Source: Streptomyces parvus
GTDB lineage: Bacteria > Actinomycetota > Actinomycetes > Streptomycetales > Streptomycetaceae
Assembly (NCBI RefSeq): GCF_032121415.1
Contig: NZ_CP135079.1
Coordinates: 5,394,001-5,458,000, forward strand
Direction of reading: 5' to 3'
Length of the DNA stretch: 64,000 nucleotides
The position numbers were made by a program, and so were the translations under genes. The notes beneath the pieces are model-generated. The model made no database searches. It saw nothing but the letters and a program-made list of their open reading frames with translations, and had not been told where the DNA came from. Below, in pieces: positions 44,569-53,348 of the stretch (position 1 is the first letter of the stretch; the number at the start of each line of letters is the position of its first letter).

Positions 44569-45666
44569 TCAGTCCTGCTTCTTGCGCCGGGTGCCGAAGA
44601 CGATCTCGTCCCAGCTCGGCACGGCGGCCCGGCGGCCCGGCCGGACCCCGTCCGCCTCCGCCTGACGGTCCGTCGTCCCGGTGAGCCGGTCGCGATGACC
44701 GGCCACCGCCCGGGGCATCAGCACATCCGCGTACGCGGACCCCGCACCGGCCGAAGCGGCGGCTGCCGGCGGCTCGTCCGCCTCCGCCTCCTCCGCCGGT
44801 TCCAGCGCGGGAGGCTCGGGCTGCGCGGGCCGCTCGGGCACGACCATGTCGCCCCGGAAGCTCGGCACCGCCTCCAGCAGGCTGGTCAGCGAGTCACGCT
44901 CACCGGCCGACGCGCTGCTCACGTACTCCTCGGGCTCCGCGACCGGCGCGGGCCGCTCGATCTGGCGGTCCAGGGCCCGGTCGAGCGGGCGCTCGCGGTC
45001 GGTCTGCCGGTCGAGGCTCCGGTCCAGCGGCCGGTCGCGCGGCAGCCGGGCGATCCGGGGCACGAACGGGAAGCTGGGCTCCGGCGCGGCGACCTCGTCG
45101 GTCTCGCCGATCAGCGAGCGCGCCTCGTCGTCCAGCGCCTGGACCAGCCGCCTCGGTGGATCGTACGTCCAGCTCGCCGAGTGCGGTTCGCCCGCGACCC
45201 GGTAGACGAGCAGGACTTCCCAGGTGCCGTCGTCACGGCGCCACGAGTCCCACTGGACGGTTTCCTTGTCGGCGCCGCGCAGCAGGAGACGTTCCTGCAC
45301 CGCCTCGCCGAGCTGGGGGCCGGTGTTCTCGCCGGGACGGCGCACAGGAGTCTTCCGGGCCCGCTCGGCCATGAAGGCGCGCTCCGCGAGCACGGGGCCC
45401 TCGAAACGGCGTACACGGTCGACGGGGATGCCCGCGAACTGGGCGACCTCCTCCGCGGAGGCACCGGCCCGTATGCGGGCCTGGATGTCGCGGGGTCGGA
45501 GGTGGCTCTCCACCTCGATCTCGATCTGGCCGAGCCGGGCGCGGTCGTTGCGCACGGCGGCGCGCAGCCGCTCATCGATCGGAAGCGTGTACTCCGTGCT
45601 GTCCGCAGCCTTGAGCACCAGTCGTGTGCCGTCGTTGGAGACGGCCACGACACGCAGTTCGGGCAT
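44569..45666 (-). CDS. sepH: SepH, FtsZ-interacting septation protein (DUF3071)
   Basis: 365 aa from the ATG at 45666, which has GGGAGG upstream; the frame is open further but without a start region. The N-terminal DUF3071 domain (~1-175: MPELRVVAVSNDGTRL..., helix-turn-helix ASAEEVAQFAGIPVDRVRRFE) is the conserved part. The C-terminal ~180 residues are Arg/Asp/Glu/Pro-rich with DRPLDRSLDRQTDR-type repeats and end in a basic KKQD tail. SepH is known in Streptomyces to bind FtsZ and promote Z-ring assembly during sporulation and vegetative septation. Confidence 0.93.
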   Translation of the reverse strand: MPELRVVAVSNDGTRLVLKAADSTEYTLPIDERLRAAVRNDRARLGQIEIEVESHLRPRDIQARIRAGASAEEVAQFAGIPVDRVRRFEGPVLAERAFMAERARKTPVRRPGENTGPQLGEAVQERLLLRGADKETVQWDSWRRDDGTWEVLLVYRVAGEPHSASWTYDPPRRLVQALDDEARSLIGETDEVAAPEPSFPFVPRIARLPRDRPLDRSLDRQTDRERPLDRALDRQIERPAPVAEPEEYVSSASAGERDSLTSLLEAVPSFRGDMVVPERPAQPEPPALEPAEEAEADEPPAAAASAGAGSAYADVLMPRAVAGHRDRLTGTTDRQAEADGVRPGRRAAVPSWDEIVFGTRRKKQD

Positions 45667-46075
45667 GGGGACCTCCCGGGTGGTGCCTGCCGACGTCACG
45701 TGCGTCGCTGCTTCCGCTAGTCGAGTGTGACCTGCCCGGGTGCAGCCTGCCACAACCTTGCCAAATTGCCCGGCGTGTCGGGCGCTCGCCCTGGTTCGCC
45801 CACCTAGGGTGCCGCCGTCGGCCCCCTCCGTCAGCTGCGGATTCCCACGTCGGAGTCCGCCCCAGGGCTCGTCACAGTACTCCATTCGGGCCACCGGGGT
45901 GGACCGGCGCGCCGCCGAAGTTCTCGCGCGGTGCGGGAGTTGAGGTACCCAGTTCTCCGCGAAATGCCCCTGATGCGTGTCGTGCTTCACACAATCACCG
46001 GAAACGGAACTATCCACTTCGCTCATTTGTCCCTTCCTGTTGCATGGTGGGAGAGATGTCAAGCAGGGGCTGGTA
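45667..46075. other. Divergent intergenic region, sepH / membrane protein
   Basis: 409 bases without a convincing gene. It is less GC-rich near 45990-46060. It contains the GGGAGG site of sepH at its left end and AGGGG before ATG 46076 at its right end. Short open frames here lack codon bias. I could not define promoters with confidence. Confidence 0.4.
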
Positions 46076-47242
46076 ATGGTTCAGAAGCCGGAAAGTGACG
46101 CAGAACCCAAGGAAAGGCGCATAGATCTGAGTCTCCCGCAGGTCGCCGGGAGCGCCGTGGCGGCCGTCGCGGCAGCCGTGCTGGCCTCGCAGTTGGGCGT
46201 GTACGGCACGATCGCCGGCGCGGGCGTGATGAGCGTCGTCGCCACCTGCGGCGGCTCGGTCTTCCAGCACTTCTTCCGCCGCACCGGCGAGCAGATCCGC
46301 GAGGTGACGGTCCAGGTGACCCACCCGGAGGGCCGTCAGGTGACCGTGCACACCAAGGAGACGACGCCCGCCGGGCGCAGAGCCGCCGCGGAACGGGCGG
46401 AGCCGGAGCCGCCGGGGCCGCAGTCGGCGGGCGACGCCACCACGGTGCTGCCCACGGTCGGCCCGGGCACGGTCCCGGAGGTGGTCCCGGACGCGGAGAG
46501 CACGCAGGTGCTGAGGACGCCCGACACGGACCGGACGCAGTTGCTGCGTCTCGGCGACGACGAGCGGACCCGGATGCTCCGCGTTCCGCCGGCCGCAGGC
46601 CCCGGAGCCGACGGCGACCGTACGCAGATGCTCCCGCGCGCCCACGACCGTACGCAGGCGCCCCCGCAGGCCGGAGCGCACCGGACCGCCGCCCCCGACG
46701 ACGCGTTCGGCGCGGGCGTCACCCACGGCACCCGGCTGCGCGGCTGGAAGCGCCCCGCGCTCGCGGCCGCCGCGGTCTTCGCGGTCTCGATGGCCGGGAT
46801 CACCGCGTTCGAGCTGATCTCGGGCAACGACCTCAGCGGCGGCCAGGGCACCACCCTCACCTCCGTGGTGCGCGGCGGCGGCGACCGGGGCCCGGGGCCG
46901 GCGGACCCCGCCCCGTCCGGGGACACCGGCAAGGACGGGGGAGCGGACGAGCGGACTCCGACCCCGGGCGACGGCACCGGGTCCGGCCCCGCCACGGACG
47001 GCGGCGACGGCAGCGGCACGAGCCCGGACCCGGGCAGGAGCCCGGGCGCTGAGAACCCGACCACCGGGCCCACCCCCACCCCGACGCCCTCCGGATCCGC
47101 CGGTGAGCCCACGCCCGAGCCGACGCAGCCGACTCCGTCGAATCCCGGCGACACCGGCGCCGGCGAACCCTCGACCGGCACGGGCATCGCCCCCGGGCAG
47201 GGCGAGCAGGCCCCGCCCGGTGCGGGCGCCGACGCCGAGTGA
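46076..47242 (+). CDS. Membrane protein with repeated Thr-Gln motifs and Pro/Thr-rich tail
   Basis: 388 aa, no family recognised. A hydrophobic Ala-rich N-terminal segment (~22-62) is followed by a cytoplasmic-looking linker, one clear membrane span (~228-246), and a ~135-residue Pro/Thr/Gly/Ser-rich tail, probably extracellular. The linker repeats a motif T-x-hydrophobic-L: ATTVLP 121, STQVLR 142, RTQLLR 153, RTRMLR 164, RTQMLP 182, with a relic RTQAPP 192. Such motifs resemble substrates of Ser/Thr protein kinases and FHA ligands. Divergent from sepH. Confidence 0.75.
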   Translation: MVQKPESDAEPKERRIDLSLPQVAGSAVAAVAAAVLASQLGVYGTIAGAGVMSVVATCGGSVFQHFFRRTGEQIREVTVQVTHPEGRQVTVHTKETTPAGRRAAAERAEPEPPGPQSAGDATTVLPTVGPGTVPEVVPDAESTQVLRTPDTDRTQLLRLGDDERTRMLRVPPAAGPGADGDRTQMLPRAHDRTQAPPQAGAHRTAAPDDAFGAGVTHGTRLRGWKRPALAAAAVFAVSMAGITAFELISGNDLSGGQGTTLTSVVRGGGDRGPGPADPAPSGDTGKDGGADERTPTPGDGTGSGPATDGGDGSGTSPDPGRSPGAENPTTGPTPTPTPSGSAGEPTPEPTQPTPSNPGDTGAGEPSTGTGIAPGQGEQAPPGAGADAE

Positions 47243-47264
47243 CCGACGTACCGGCGGAATCACT

Positions 47265-47308
47265 TCGGCCCCGGCCTCCCCTCGCCGGCGAGAGGGGGCC
47301 GGGGCCGA
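47265..47308. terminator. Bidirectional terminator, membrane protein / lactone oxidase
   Basis: TCGGCCCCGGCC (47265-47276) pairs perfectly with GGCCGGGGCCGA (47297-47308); inner CCCCTC/GAGGGG extends the stem. Lies between convergent genes. Confidence 0.8.
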
Positions 47309-47332
47309 CGCCGTACCGGAGGCGGCCCGGAC

Positions 47333-48655
47333 TCAGTCGCCGAGCACGCGCCGCAGATAGTCGTTGCCGAACAGGCGGTCCGGGTCCAGCCGGTCGCGCA
47401 GCGCGGTGAATTCACCGAAGCGCGGGTAGACCTCCGCCAGGTAGGCCGCGTCCCGGGTGTGGATCTTGCCCCAGTGCGGCCGGCCGGCGTGCGCCGTCAT
47501 GATCCGCTCGACCGCGGTGAAGTACGAGCGGTGCGGCGTGCCCTTGTAGAGGTGCACGGCGATGTACGCGCTGTCCCGGCCGGACGCGGTCGACAGGGCC
47601 ATGTCGTCGGCCGGAGCGGTGCGCACCTCGACCGGGAAGCTGATCTTCAGCGGTGACCGCTCGAGCATGGCCTTCAGCTCCCGCAGCACCGTCACCGCCT
47701 GCTCGCGCGGAACGGCGTACTCCATCTCCACGAACCGCACCCGGCGCGGGCTGGTGAACACCTTGTACGGGATGTCGGTGTACGTACGCGCCGACAGCGC
47801 CCGGCTGGAGAGCCTGGCGATCGAGGGGATCGTCGCCGGGACCGCGCGACCGAGCGAACAGGCCACCTGGAAGACCCCGTTGGACAGCAGCTCGTCGTCG
47901 ATCCAGCTGCTCACCCGGCCGGGCGGGGCGGCCGGACCGGCGCTGCGGTTGTTGCGCTTGGTGTTGCAGTTCCCGGTATGCGGGAACCAGTAGAACTCGA
48001 AGTGCTCGTTCTCGGCCACGAGCTGGTCGAAGTCCGCGGTGACCCGGTCGAAGCCCATCGGCTCCTCGCGGGCCGTCAGCAGGAAGATCGGCTCCACGGC
48101 GAGGGTGACCGCGGTGATCACCCCGAGGGCGCCAATCCCGACCCGGGCCGCGGCGAAGATCTCCGGGTTCTCCTCGGCGGAGCACACCAGGACCGTGCCG
48201 TCGGCGGTGACCAGCTCCAGTGCCCGGATCTGCGCGGATATGGAGGCCGACTCGCGGCCCGTGCCGTGTGTCCCGGTGGAGGTCGCCCCGGCGATCGTCT
48301 GCTCCATGATGTCGCCCATGTTCGTGAGCGACAGGCCCTCGCGGGCGAGTGCGGTGTTGAGCCGCTTGAGCGGGGTGCCCGCCTCCACCGTCACGGTCAT
48401 CGCCTCACGGTCGATGTCCCGGATCCCGGTGAGCAGGTCGGGGCGTATCAGCACTCCGTCGGTGGCGGCCACCGCCGTGAAGGAGTGGCCCGAGCCGACC
48501 GGCTTCACCTTCAGGCCGTCCGTGTGCGCCCGGCGCAGCACGTCCGCGAGCTCGCTCACGGACGCGGGTGACTCGGTGCGGGCGGGCCGCGCGGTGACGG
48601 TGCCCGCCCAGTTACGCCACGCGCTCGTCGTCGTCCGTGCGTAGGTGTCGGTCAT
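47333..48655 (-). CDS. D-arabinono-1,4-lactone oxidase-like FAD oxidoreductase
   Basis: 440 aa VAO/FAD-linked oxidase. The FAD-binding half (~15-180) shows VKPVGSGHSFT and TSTGTHGTGRESASI, with the PP-loop typical of aldonolactone/alditol oxidases; the C-terminal ALO domain (~185-435) has EMEYAVPREQ and HWGKIHTRD. Substrate is probably a sugar lactone or alditol. The start overlaps the end of the MFS transporter gene by 44 bases, indicating an operon whose transporter could import the substrate or export the product. Confidence 0.9.
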   Translation of the reverse strand: MTDTYARTTTSAWRNWAGTVTARPARTESPASVSELADVLRRAHTDGLKVKPVGSGHSFTAVAATDGVLIRPDLLTGIRDIDREAMTVTVEAGTPLKRLNTALAREGLSLTNMGDIMEQTIAGATSTGTHGTGRESASISAQIRALELVTADGTVLVCSAEENPEIFAAARVGIGALGVITAVTLAVEPIFLLTAREEPMGFDRVTADFDQLVAENEHFEFYWFPHTGNCNTKRNNRSAGPAAPPGRVSSWIDDELLSNGVFQVACSLGRAVPATIPSIARLSSRALSARTYTDIPYKVFTSPRRVRFVEMEYAVPREQAVTVLRELKAMLERSPLKISFPVEVRTAPADDMALSTASGRDSAYIAVHLYKGTPHRSYFTAVERIMTAHAGRPHWGKIHTRDAAYLAEVYPRFGEFTALRDRLDPDRLFGNDYLRRVLGD

Positions 48656-49859
48656 CTTCCCCGCGCCCTCCCGTCGCAGCCGGCCCGGCCAGCCGGCGAT
48701 ATCCCAGGAACGCCACCGCAGCCGCGAGCGCTCCCGCCACGACGGGCACCGCGTACCCCGCCTTCGCCCCGGCGGCGTCGACCACCCAGCCGGCGGCCGA
48801 GGAGCCGAGCGCCACTCCGACCGCGAGCCCGGTACTGGTCCAGGTCATGCCCTCGGTCAGCTTGGTGCGCGGTACGTGCGCTTCGACGAGGGCCATGGTG
48901 GTGACCATCGTCGGTGCGATGGCGAGGCCCGCGACAAAGAGCGCCACGGCCAGCAACGGAAGGTTCCCGGCCAGTAGGAGGGGGATCATACTCACGGCCA
49001 TCGCGCAGACACCCACCAGCCACCTGGTCGCGGGGTTCCCCTTCAGGTGCAGCAGTCCGAACACGGCCCCCGCGAGACACGAGCCGAGCGCGTAGACGGC
49101 CAGCACCAGGGAGGCCGCGGCCTTGTGGCCGCGCTCCTCGGCGAAGGCCACGGTCACCACGTCCACGCCCCCGAAGATCGCGCCGGTCGCCACGAAGGTG
49201 GCCACCAGGACCTGGAGCCCCCGCGAACGCAGCGCCGAGCCCCCGGTGTGCTGCGACTTCGGGTGCGGCATCGGCTCGGTCGCGCGCTGCGCGGTCAGCC
49301 AGAAGACGCCGACCAGCAGGAAGGCGGCGGCGATCAGAGGTCCGGCCTCCGGGAACCACGCGGTGGAGAGGCCGATGGAGATGATCGGGCCGAAGATGAA
49401 GCACACCTCGTCGACGATCGACTCCCACGAGTACGCGGTGTGCAGATCCCGGCCGGAGCCCCGGTAGATCTCCGCCCAGCGGGACCGGACCATCGACCCC
49501 ACGCTCGGCACACAACCCGCGCCCCCCGAGAAGACGAACAGCGTCCACTCCGGCGCCCCCTGCTGGGCGCAGACGAGCAGACCCGCCACCGCCGCCACGG
49601 CGACCAGCGTGACCGGGCGCAGCACCCGGCGCTGCCCGTAGCGGTCGACCAGCCGGGAGACCTGGGGGCCGCAGACCGCGGCCGACATCGCCAGGGTGGC
49701 CGACAGCGCCCCGGCCAGTCCGTAGCGGCCGGTGAGCTGGGAGATCATCGTGACGACGCCGATGCCCATCATGGACAGCGGCATCCGGCCGAGGAAGCCT
49801 GCGGCGGAGAACCCCTTGGTACCGGGGGCGGAGAAGATGGCGCGGTAGGGGCTGGGCAA
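48612..49859 (-). CDS. MFS transporter
   Basis: 415 aa with twelve predicted membrane spans, major facilitator superfamily. Between spans 2 and 3 it has the characteristic SRLVDRYGQRRVLRP loop, and a longer central loop (ATEPMPHPKSQHTGGSAL) separates the halves. Substrate unknown. First gene of a two-gene unit with the lactone oxidase. The divergent 197-base gap to ferrochelatase contains TAGCTG/CAGCTT around 49897-49914, which might be a weak operator. Confidence 0.9.
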   Translation of the reverse strand: MPSPYRAIFSAPGTKGFSAAGFLGRMPLSMMGIGVVTMISQLTGRYGLAGALSATLAMSAAVCGPQVSRLVDRYGQRRVLRPVTLVAVAAVAGLLVCAQQGAPEWTLFVFSGGAGCVPSVGSMVRSRWAEIYRGSGRDLHTAYSWESIVDEVCFIFGPIISIGLSTAWFPEAGPLIAAAFLLVGVFWLTAQRATEPMPHPKSQHTGGSALRSRGLQVLVATFVATGAIFGGVDVVTVAFAEERGHKAAASLVLAVYALGSCLAGAVFGLLHLKGNPATRWLVGVCAMAVSMIPLLLAGNLPLLAVALFVAGLAIAPTMVTTMALVEAHVPRTKLTEGMTWTSTGLAVGVALGSSAAGWVVDAAGAKAGYAVPVVAGALAAAVAFLGYRRLAGPAATGGRGEDDRHLRTDDDERVA

Positions 49860-50056
49860 GGGGGACTCCGGTGGTGCCTGTCAGGCGTATAGCTGGCCCA
49901 TACAGCTTACGGGCGGCCGGGCGTCCCGGACACCGGATTCCGGGGCGGACCCGGGAGCGGTTCCGGCGGGTTCCCCACCGGCCGTTCCACGCTTTACCGA
50001 CGGACCGCCGGATGTCGGTTGCCGCCCCGTCGGAGAGGGGTGGCAGGATCGAGGGC

Positions 50057-51184
50057 ATGTCCGATCTGCGCGATCCCGCTCCCTACGACGCCCTGCTGCT
50101 GCTCTCCTTCGGCGGCCCCGAGGGCCCGGACGACGTGGTCCCGTTCCTGGCGAACGTGACCCGCGGCCGCGGCATCCCCGAGGAACGCCTCAAGGAGGTC
50201 GGCCGGCACTACTTCCTGTTCGGCGGGGTCAGCCCGATCAACGCGCAGAACCGCGCCCTGCTCGACGCGCTGCGCAAGGACTTCGCCGACCACGGCCTGG
50301 ACCTCCCGGTCTACTGGGGCAACCGCAACTGGGCCCCGTATCTGACCGATGTCCTGCGCGAGATGACCACCGCCGGACACCGTCGCATCGCCGTCCTCGC
50401 CACCAGCGCCTACGCCTCCTACTCGGGGTGCCGTCAGTACCGCGAGAACCTCGCCGAGTCCCTGGCCGCGCTGGAGGCCGAGGGTCTTGAGCCGCCCCGG
50501 GTCGACAAGCTGCGCCACTACTTCAACCACCCCGGGTTCGTCGAGCCCGTGGCCGACGGCGTCCTCGCCGCGCTCGCCGACCTCCCCGAGGACGTCCGCG
50601 CGGGCGCTCACATCGCGTTCACCACCCACTCCATCCCGACCTCCGCCGCCGACGCCTCCGGCCCGGTGGAGGCGCACGGCGAGGGCGGCGCGTACGTGGC
50701 CGAGCACCTCGACGTGGCGCGGCTGGTCATCGAGGCGGTGCGCGCCGAGACGGGTGTCGAGCACCCCTGGCAGCTCGTCTACCAGTCCCGCAGCGGCGCC
50801 CCGCAGATCCCGTGGCTGGAACCCGACATCTGCGACCACCTGGAGACCCTGCACGGCGAGGGCGTCCCCGCGGTCGTGATGGCGCCCATCGGCTTCGTCT
50901 CGGACCACATGGAGGTGCTGTACGACCTCGACACCGAGGCCACCGCCAAGGCCGCCGAGCTCGGCCTGCCGGTCCGCCGCTCCGCCACGGTGGGCGACGA
51001 CCCGCGCTTCGCCGCAGCCGTAAGGGACCTGGTCCTGGAGCGTGCGGCGAGCGAGCGCGGCCGGGCGGTCCAGCGCTGCGCACTGGGGTCGCTGGGGCCC
51101 TCCCACGACCTCTGTCCGGTCGGCTGCTGTCCCGCCAGGGCCCCGAAGCCCGCCGCCGCGGGCGCCGACAGCCCGTACGTGTAG
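50057..51184 (+). CDS. hemH: Ferrochelatase (coproporphyrin type)
   Basis: 375 aa. Inserts ferrous iron into porphyrin at the end of haem synthesis; in actinobacteria the substrate is expected to be coproporphyrin III. Conserved segments: LLLLSFGGPEGPDDV, YFLFGGVSPINAQNR, FTTHSIPTSAA with the catalytic His, and WLEPDICDHL. The C-terminus has four closely spaced cysteines (CALGSLGPSHDLCPVGCCPA), which may bind an iron-sulfur cluster as in some relatives. Start ATG 50057. Confidence 0.95.
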   Translation: MSDLRDPAPYDALLLLSFGGPEGPDDVVPFLANVTRGRGIPEERLKEVGRHYFLFGGVSPINAQNRALLDALRKDFADHGLDLPVYWGNRNWAPYLTDVLREMTTAGHRRIAVLATSAYASYSGCRQYRENLAESLAALEAEGLEPPRVDKLRHYFNHPGFVEPVADGVLAALADLPEDVRAGAHIAFTTHSIPTSAADASGPVEAHGEGGAYVAEHLDVARLVIEAVRAETGVEHPWQLVYQSRSGAPQIPWLEPDICDHLETLHGEGVPAVVMAPIGFVSDHMEVLYDLDTEATAKAAELGLPVRRSATVGDDPRFAAAVRDLVLERAASERGRAVQRCALGSLGPSHDLCPVGCCPARAPKPAAAGADSPYV

Positions 51185-51241
51185 CCCGTACGACCGCTCG
51201 TACGACCACCCGACCGTGCGCACCGATCACCTGGGAGCACC

Positions 51242-52042
51242 GTGACCGACCCCGCCCTGTCCGATCTGCTCGACCTCGCTCTCGAAGCCGCCCGCCGCGC
51301 CGGCGCCCTGCTGCGCGACGGCCGCCCCGCCGACCTGGGGGTGGCCGCGACCAAGTCCAGTCCCATCGACGTGGTCACCGAGATGGACATCGCCGCCGAG
51401 AAGCTGATCACCGGCTACCTCACCGACTTCCGGCCCGACGACGGCTTCCTCGGCGAGGAGGGCGCCAGCTCCCCGGGCTCCACCGGCATCCGCTGGGTCA
51501 TCGACCCGCTCGACGGGACGGTGAACTACCTGTACGGCCTGCCGACGTGGGCCGTCTCCATCGCCGCCGAGCGCGACGGCGAGCGGGTCGTGGGCGTCGT
51601 CGAGGCCCCGATGCGCCGTGAGACGTACCAGGCAGTGCTCGGCGGCGGTGCGTTCGCGAACGGCGAAGCGCTGCGCTGCCGACCCACCGCGCCGCTGGAC
51701 CAGGCCCTCGTCTCGACCGGCTTCAACTACGTCGCCCACGTCCGCGCCCACCAGGCGGACGTCGCCCGGCGACTGATCCCCAGGCTCCGCGACATCCGGC
51801 GCAGCGGTTCGGCCGCGGTCGACCTCTGCGATGTGGCGGCGGGCCGTCTCGACGGCTACTACGAGCGCGGGCTGCACCCCTGGGACCTGGCCGCGGGCGA
51901 CCTCATCGCCCGGGAGGCGGGCGCGCTGACCGGCGGCCGCCCGGGGCTGCCCGCCGACGGCGACCTGACGGTGGCCGCGACCCCCGGCGTCTTCGAGCCG
52001 CTGCAGGCCGCACTCGACGAGCTGGGTGCCTGGCACGACTGA
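51242..52042 (+). CDS. Inositol monophosphatase family protein
   Basis: 266 aa from GTG 51242 with GGGAG upstream. Lithium-sensitive phosphatase fold: metal motif 1 WVIDPLDGTVNYLYGLP (~83-99), an upstream Glu in GEEG (~69), and motif 2 WDLAAGDLIAREAGA (~212-226). Substrates could be inositol phosphate, histidinol phosphate or sugar bisphosphates; sequence alone does not decide. Downstream of ferrochelatase by 57 bases and probably co-transcribed. Confidence 0.92.
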   Translation: MTDPALSDLLDLALEAARRAGALLRDGRPADLGVAATKSSPIDVVTEMDIAAEKLITGYLTDFRPDDGFLGEEGASSPGSTGIRWVIDPLDGTVNYLYGLPTWAVSIAAERDGERVVGVVEAPMRRETYQAVLGGGAFANGEALRCRPTAPLDQALVSTGFNYVAHVRAHQADVARRLIPRLRDIRRSGSAAVDLCDVAAGRLDGYYERGLHPWDLAAGDLIAREAGALTGGRPGLPADGDLTVAATPGVFEPLQAALDELGAWHD

Positions 52043-52083
52043 CCCGAAGCCCCTGGTGGGGCCCTGAGGGCCCGCCGGCACAG

Positions 52084-52124
52084 CACAGGGCCCCGGATGC
52101 CTGGACAGCATCCGGGGCTCTGTG
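52084..52124. terminator. Terminator after inositol monophosphatase-like gene
   Basis: Seventeen-base arms CACAGGGCCCCGGATGC (52084-52100) and GCATCCGGGGCTCTGTG (52108-52124) with one mismatch, between convergent genes. Confidence 0.75.
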
Positions 52125-52133
52125 GCGTACGGC

Positions 52134-52307
52134 TCAGACGCTGGCGGCGCCGATCTCCACGCCGTGCTCGGCGGCGAGACGGTGCAGATCGTCCAGCTCG
52201 CCCTGCTCGACATCCGCGAGGAAGTCGTCGCCGTCCTCGCGCGCCCGCGTGAGGTCGGACTCGGTCGTCTTGATGCGTTGCAGCAGACCTGCGGTGAAAG
52301 CGTCCAT
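52134..52307 (-). CDS. Small conserved-looking protein, 57 aa
   Basis: Starts at the ATG at 52307 with a strong GAGGGGG upstream, MDAFTAGLLQRIKTTESDL. The product is entirely helical and charged, likely a short coiled coil (TRAREDGDDFLADVEQGELDDLHRLA), with no cysteines or membrane segment. Codon use is typical. I cannot assign a function. It is divergent from cutR across 382 bases and convergent with the phosphatase gene. Confidence 0.75.
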   Translation of the reverse strand: MDAFTAGLLQRIKTTESDLTRAREDGDDFLADVEQGELDDLHRLAAEHGVEIGAASV

Positions 52308-52689
52308 GATGCGCCCCCTCATCGTGGGTCGGTGGCACGGGGGTGTGCCCGGGATACCCCCGGCCGGGGAAGCCGGAGGAGCGGGTGATCGCGCCGCCGC
52401 TCCGGGGAAAAGGGGCGGGCCGTGGCAGGCCACGGGACAGGCGTGATCGCGGGTGTGAACCCCTCTTCCCCATGCCGCGGCTCAGAGAAACCTCAACTGC
52501 CCCGGAAAGCCGCCGGTTTCCGTGCGGAAGGCCGCCGGAAGGCCCGGCCCGCCGCCGTCTTACCGCCGGTTTATGCGCGTTGAGGGCAGGATGGAGGTAC
52601 ACGGTCGGCCCGGCTGCCCGTGTCCGAGCGGCCCCGTGTGGGCCGCTCGCTCTGTGAACCCGACGAAGGACCGAAGGAAGGACTGCGCC
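52308..52689. other. Divergent intergenic region, small protein / cutR
   Basis: 382 bases without a convincing gene. GCCGCCGG repeats near 52509, 52529 and 52541 and purine-rich AAGGACCGAAGGA before GTG 52690 are the notable elements. A TTGAGG at 52578-52583 could be part of a cutR promoter, but I could not find a matching -10. Confidence 0.35.
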
Positions 52690-53343
52690 GTGCGCGTACT
52701 CGTCGTCGAGGACGAGCAGCTGCTCGCCGATGCGGTGGCCACCGGACTGCGCCGGGAGGCCATGGCCGTCGACGTCGTCTACGACGGTGCCGCGGCCCTG
52801 GAGCGCATCGGGGTCAACGACTACGACGTCGTCGTGCTGGACCGGGACCTCCCGGTGGTGCACGGGGACGACGTCTGCCGCAAGATCGTCGAACTCGGCA
52901 TGCCCACCCGGGTGCTCATGCTCACCGCCTCCGGCGACGTCAGCGACCGGGTCGAGGGCCTGGAGCTGGGCGCCGACGACTACCTGCCCAAGCCCTTCGC
53001 CTTCAGCGAGCTGACCGCCCGGGTGCGCGCGCTGGGCCGCCGTACGACGGTGGCGCTGCCGCCCGTCCTGGAGCGCGCCGGCATCAAGCTCGACCCGAAC
53101 CGGCGCGAGGTCTTCCGCGACGAGGTGGAGATCCAGCTCGCCCCGAAGGAGTTCGCGGTGCTGGAGGTGCTCATGCGCAGCGAGGGCGCGGTCGTCTCGG
53201 CGGAGCAGCTGCTGGAGAAGGCCTGGGACGAGAACACCGACCCCTTCACCAACGTGGTGCGGGTCACGGTGATGACGCTCCGCCGCAAGCTCGGCGAGCC
53301 GCCCGTCATCGTCACCGTGCCGGGCTCCGGATACCGGATCTGA
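52690..53343 (+). CDS. cutR: CutR, OmpR-family response regulator
   Basis: 217 aa from GTG 52690. Receiver domain with VVEDEQ acidic pair, phospho-acceptor Asp in VVVLDRDLPV (~51) and Lys in YLPKPF (~100); OmpR/PhoB winged helix in the second half (LAPKEFAVLEVLMRSEG, TVMTLRRKLGEP). Sequence and pairing identify the CutRS system of Streptomyces, first linked to copper and later to envelope/secretion stress and antibiotic control. The kinase gene follows five bases after the stop. Confidence 0.95.
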   Translation: MRVLVVEDEQLLADAVATGLRREAMAVDVVYDGAAALERIGVNDYDVVVLDRDLPVVHGDDVCRKIVELGMPTRVLMLTASGDVSDRVEGLELGADDYLPKPFAFSELTARVRALGRRTTVALPPVLERAGIKLDPNRREVFRDEVEIQLAPKEFAVLEVLMRSEGAVVSAEQLLEKAWDENTDPFTNVVRVTVMTLRRKLGEPPVIVTVPGSGYRI

Positions 53344-53348
53344 GGACC

